A DNA stretch of 64,000 nucleotides from contig CAJOCR010000004.1 in NCBI GenBank assembly GCA_905236755.1, forward strand, positions 62,001 to 126,000, given 5' to 3'. The notes under the pieces are model-generated. The model made no database searches and was not told the origin of the DNA. It was given only the letters and a program-made list of their open reading frames with translations. The stretch is from an uncultured Prevotella sp. (GTDB taxonomy: Bacteria; Bacteroidota; Bacteroidia; Bacteroidales; Bacteroidaceae). The translations under genes and the position numbers were made by a program. Below, piece by piece: positions 61,153 to 64,000 of the stretch (position 1 is its first letter; every line of letters begins with the position of its first letter).

Positions 61153-62547
61153 TTAGAACAGTGGATCTTCAGGTGATAGTAGTGTAGGCTTACTTTCAGC
61201 AGCCTTCTTCACTTTCTCTGAAGCATATTTCTTGTTTACAACAAGGCGGAACATATACTCTTCAAACCAACGGTTTGTCATTATGATACAGCCGTTCATA
61301 CCGCTGTCTTCACCCCAGCTGTTCTCTACCTTCCATTTCACAGGGTTGCCCTTCTTGTCGAGGTCAACAGCAGCAAGAGTCATGGCATGAGTAGAACCAC
61401 TCTCAAATGTTGCTATGCGTTCAGCCTTTGTCATAGGGAACTCAGTATCGAAAAGAGACTCGTACTTAAAGTTGTCAACATCCAGATAGCCTAATTTTCT
61501 ATCCAGCTGCTTACCCACATCATAGCTTGAATACATCTTTCTGCCATCTTTAAGACTGGCAATAGCCAATTTTTCAATCTCCTCCATTGGAAGGTTAAGA
61601 TAAGTCCAGTTATGACCATCGTAGGTGTGACGGTCGTATTCTATCTCATAAGTCTTCCAGTATTCATGACGAGGGTCGTTCATCACCATGATGAAACTAC
61701 CGTTCAGCTTGCCGCCAACAGTTTCTTTGTAGAATTCCTGTGGAGTGTATTTCTTAGCTTCGCCAACAGCATTTCCATCTTTATCTCTGAACTGATAAGT
61801 GAACTCCTTCACAGGCTCGCCCAATGTCAAGACAAGAATATTGTAAACCTTGGCAAGCATCTCGCCCTTGCGCTTTTCAATCACTTTCTTGTCCTTGCCT
61901 TCGTTTGTCATACGGCGCAGTTCCAAGCCATATTCTCTCAGCTTTGATTTCAGAATCTTAGCCATGCGACTTGTGTTCTCGCTTGAATAAGTCTCTGGTT
62001 GAGCTGACTGAGGAACAACACCATATTTCTCAGCTAAGTCGGCAACACCACAGAAAGTGCCACCATCGTTGATAGGATTCTTAAAGAAGAATTGCAGTCT
62101 TATATCGTCTAAAGGTTTCTTGGCGTTGTCGATAACACCCTGAAGCATCAGGTTAGCTTTCTCCAGCTGGTCATAGAAGAACAGATAATCCTGTGAAAAC
62201 TCAACAATACGCTTCTGCTTGTCCTGCAAGGCAAAGTTAGAACGCAGCACGTTCAATCCTGAGAACATCCAGCATCTGCCCGAACTCTTCTGATTGTGAA
62301 TACTCTGCTTTGGAGTCTCAACAGAAAAACTCTGCAAGTCCTTCTTGTTAAGTCCCTTCAACTGAGGGTTACGCACCAAAGCATCAATATCGTTTGATGC
62401 AATAGCCAACTGCAGAGCCTTGTTAGCTGTGCCCTGCTCAGCCTCTATTTGTTGTAACAGGTGTTTTGAGATGCCACCATCCTTTGTCTGTGCATTAGCA
62501 GCTCCCGCCATCATTATACACATTGCAAATAATACTGTTTTGTTCAT
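61153..62547 (-). CDS. secreted C1 family cysteine peptidase (PepC/bleomycin hydrolase type)
   Basis: The 464-residue papain-fold aminopeptidase has an added signal peptide (MNKTVLFAMCIMMAGAANAQ). The catalytic Cys is in KSSGRCWMFSGLNVLRS, the His in GSTHAMTLAAVD and the Asn in VENSWGEDSG. Classical PepC/bleomycin hydrolases are cytosolic hexamers; secreted forms are typical of gut Bacteroidota and probably trim peptides in the periplasm. With the M13 peptidase at 5 kb it points to peptide use. Not accompanied by a transporter here. Confidence 0.95.
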   Translation of the reverse strand: MNKTVLFAMCIMMAGAANAQTKDGGISKHLLQQIEAEQGTANKALQLAIASNDIDALVRNPQLKGLNKKDLQSFSVETPKQSIHNQKSSGRCWMFSGLNVLRSNFALQDKQKRIVEFSQDYLFFYDQLEKANLMLQGVIDNAKKPLDDIRLQFFFKNPINDGGTFCGVADLAEKYGVVPQSAQPETYSSENTSRMAKILKSKLREYGLELRRMTNEGKDKKVIEKRKGEMLAKVYNILVLTLGEPVKEFTYQFRDKDGNAVGEAKKYTPQEFYKETVGGKLNGSFIMVMNDPRHEYWKTYEIEYDRHTYDGHNWTYLNLPMEEIEKLAIASLKDGRKMYSSYDVGKQLDRKLGYLDVDNFKYESLFDTEFPMTKAERIATFESGSTHAMTLAAVDLDKKGNPVKWKVENSWGEDSGMNGCIIMTNRWFEEYMFRLVVNKKYASEKVKKAAESKPTLLSPEDPLF

Positions 62548-62609
62548 TTTCTTTATAAGAAGTTATAAGAAGATAAAAGAAGATAGAAGCCAAATGTTTT
62601 GTTGTTGAA

Positions 62610-62682
62610 ATTCATAATTGAATAATTCTTAATTCTTCATCGCACGAAGTGCGACTAATTCTACATTCAACATTCCTAATTC
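62610..62682. repeat. TTGAATAATTC tracts around CGCAC-gaa-GTGCG palindrome
   Basis: ATCGCACGAAGTGCGAC (62639-62655), identical to 58958-58974, lies between AT-rich TTGAATAATTC and ATTCAACATTCC tracts. It lies between nadB and the C1 peptidase gene. Confidence 0.65.
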
Positions 62683-64000
62683 CTAATTCTTTTTATCATA
62701 CGCGTGATGCGGGTAGTCAACGGTATAGTGCAAACCACGACTCTCCTTGCGTTCAATAGCCATACGAGTAATGAGATAGCCCACGTTTATCATATTGCGA
62801 AGCTCGCATAAATCACGACTCACCTTAACACGCTTGAACAGCGATTCTGTCTCTTCATACAGCAAGTCAAGACGATCCCAGGCACGTTTCAGTCGCAGGT
62901 CAGAACGCACAATACCCACATAGTTAGCCATAATCTCACCCACCTCTTTGTTAGCCTGAGTGATAAGAATATGTTCCTCGTTGGTTAGTGTTCCCTCATC
63001 ATTCCAGCGTGGCACCTTATCGTTAAAATCATAATCGTTAACATGCTCAATACTATGCTTGGCTGCAGCATCAGCATACACCACAGCCTCAATGAGCGAG
63101 TTGCTTGCCAAACGGTTACCGCCATGCAATCCTGTACAAGAACATTCGCCTAAGGCATACAAACGCTGAATGCTCGACTGACCGTTCAAGTCAACCTGAA
63201 TACCACCACACATATAGTGAGCAGCAGGGCGCACAGGAATCATCTCCTTAGTAATGTCAATACCTATCGACATACACTTAGCATAGATATTTGGGAAATG
63301 ACGCTTTGTTTCTTCAGCATCCTTATGAGTAACATCAAGATACACATGATCAATACCGTTGAGCTTCATTTCCTTGTCAATGGCACGAGCCACAATATCG
63401 CGAGGAGCCAAAGAACCACGCTCGTCATATTTCTCCATGAACGACTCACCGTTAGGCAGTTTCAATATACCGCCGTAGCCACGCATAGCCTCAGTAATGA
63501 GGAATGCAGGATGAGTCTCACCGGCATGATAAAGTGAAGTAGGGTGGAACTGCACAAACTCCATATCCTTCACAGTACCCTTGGCACGATATACCATAGC
63601 CTCGCCATCACCAGTAGCAATAACAGGGTTGGTAGTAGTGTTGTAAACAGCACCGCAACCACCTGTACACATCACAGTAACCTTACTGAGATAAGTGTCC
63701 ACCTTCTGAGTCTTAGGATTCAGAACATAAGCACCATAGCAGTTAATATAAGGAGTACGGCGAGTAACGCGAGCGCCCAGATGATGTTGAGTGATTATCT
63801 CTACAGCAAAATGATTTTCCTTGATGTCAATATTGGGATTAGCACGCACAGCAGCCATCAACGCACGCTGAATTTCTGCACCAGTGTCATCAGCATGATG
63901 CAATATACGAAATTCCGAGTGACCACCTTCGCGGTGAAGGTCAAAACGACCATCCTGCATCTTGTCGAAGTTAGTACCCCAGTCCACAAGTTCCTTGATT
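62683..64000 (-). CDS. nadB: L-aspartate oxidase (partial, N-terminus beyond window)
   Basis: NadB oxidises L-aspartate to iminoaspartate with FAD, the first step of NAD synthesis; in anaerobes fumarate is the acceptor. About 439 C-terminal residues are present. The track start at 63987 is a GTG inside the gene, and the frame stays open to the window end. Visible are the FAD/succinate dehydrogenase-type segments CTGGCGAVY, ATGDGEAMVYRAKG, EFVQFHPTSLY, the substrate-site RPAAHYMCGGIQVD, GECSCTGLHGGNRLASNSL and the C-terminal helical domain. nadA and nadC would be expected nearby but are outside the window. Confidence 0.95.
   Translation of the reverse strand, partial: IKELVDWGTNFDKMQDGRFDLHREGGHSEFRILHHADDTGAEIQRALMAAVRANPNIDIKENHFAVEIITQHHLGARVTRRTPYINCYGAYVLNPKTQKVDTYLSKVTVMCTGGCGAVYNTTTNPVIATGDGEAMVYRAKGTVKDMEFVQFHPTSLYHAGETHPAFLITEAMRGYGGILKLPNGESFMEKYDERGSLAPRDIVARAIDKEMKLNGIDHVYLDVTHKDAEETKRHFPNIYAKCMSIGIDITKEMIPVRPAAHYMCGGIQVDLNGQSSIQRLYALGECSCTGLHGGNRLASNSLIEAVVYADAAAKHSIEHVNDYDFNDKVPRWNDEGTLTNEEHILITQANKEVGEIMANYVGIVRSDLRLKRAWDRLDLLYEETESLFKRVKVSRDLCELRNMINVGYLITRMAIERKESRGLHYTVDYPHHAYDKKN

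Noticed and set aside
1-64000. tRNA or rRNA genes
   Set aside because: No cloverleaf-like or rRNA-like sequence was recognised in any gap by eye; a tRNA search program would settle it.

Overview
The window comes from a Bacteroidota chromosome and most resembles Prevotella or a close relative (Prevotellaceae). The evidence is a SusC/SusD pair, the type IX secretion translocon gene sprA next to ruvA, NhaD, a two-gene GcvP, meso-diaminopimelate dehydrogenase, a Saccharopine_dh-type carboxynorspermidine synthase, and promoters of the Bacteroidota form (-33 TTTG, 19-20 bp spacer, -7 TAnnTTTG). Nine start regions or leaders match both promoter boxes, and many more match the -7 box. An anaerobic class III ribonucleotide reductase, rubrerythrin and an Fe-type superoxide dismutase indicate an anaerobe that copes with oxygen. 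I see no rRNA, tRNA, CRISPR array, prophage or complete insertion sequence.

Layout: 0.3-7 kb carries a MATE exporter, dnaK, superoxide dismutase and a secreted M13 metallopeptidase. 7-12.3 kb is a susC-susD pair without glycosidases or regulators. 12.4-19 kb has rubrerythrin, a Spy-like periplasmic protein, nrdD-nrdG, a small unknown protein and a secreted esterase. 19.2-27.6 kb has an exported thioredoxin/hydrolase fusion, then a complete glycine cleavage operon including its own lipoate ligase and dihydrolipoyl dehydrogenase (lplA-gcvT-gcvH-gcvPA-gcvPB-lpd), and a short Prevotella-type peptide gene behind a 42-bp tandem repeat. 27.6-38 kb has a GH9 cellulase, a Zn/Cd-type P1B ATPase, a leftward unit (unknown protein, carboxynorspermidine synthase, recA), nhaD and cysK.

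38.1-40.8 kb is the most accessory-looking part. An SMC/ABC-type ATPase is paired with a DUF4435/TOPRIM protein, the architecture of the PARIS anti-phage system. It is followed by about 800 bp with no long ORF, which holds its own promoter, five alternating copies of one repeat and a 38-bp perfect palindrome. Next come an autoregulated-looking thioredoxin-marR pair, a TonB-like protein, dxs-trkA-trkH-manA (leftward), a metallophosphoesterase, an FMN-binding protein, a ComEC lacking its metallo-beta-lactamase domain, ruvA-sprA, ddh, a secreted C1 peptidase and the 3' part of nadB.

Besides genes, the intergenic DNA holds several recurrent element families: GC-rich CCTCTCCCC hairpins, AT-rich TTGAAnATTGAA tracts next to short palindromes whose sequence varies but whose pairing is kept, an ATAACAGCATAACAGTAA repeat, and 11-bp period mini-arrays. 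These, the ATPase/TOPRIM locus and the repeat leader of the short peptide are the best candidates for undescribed biology.
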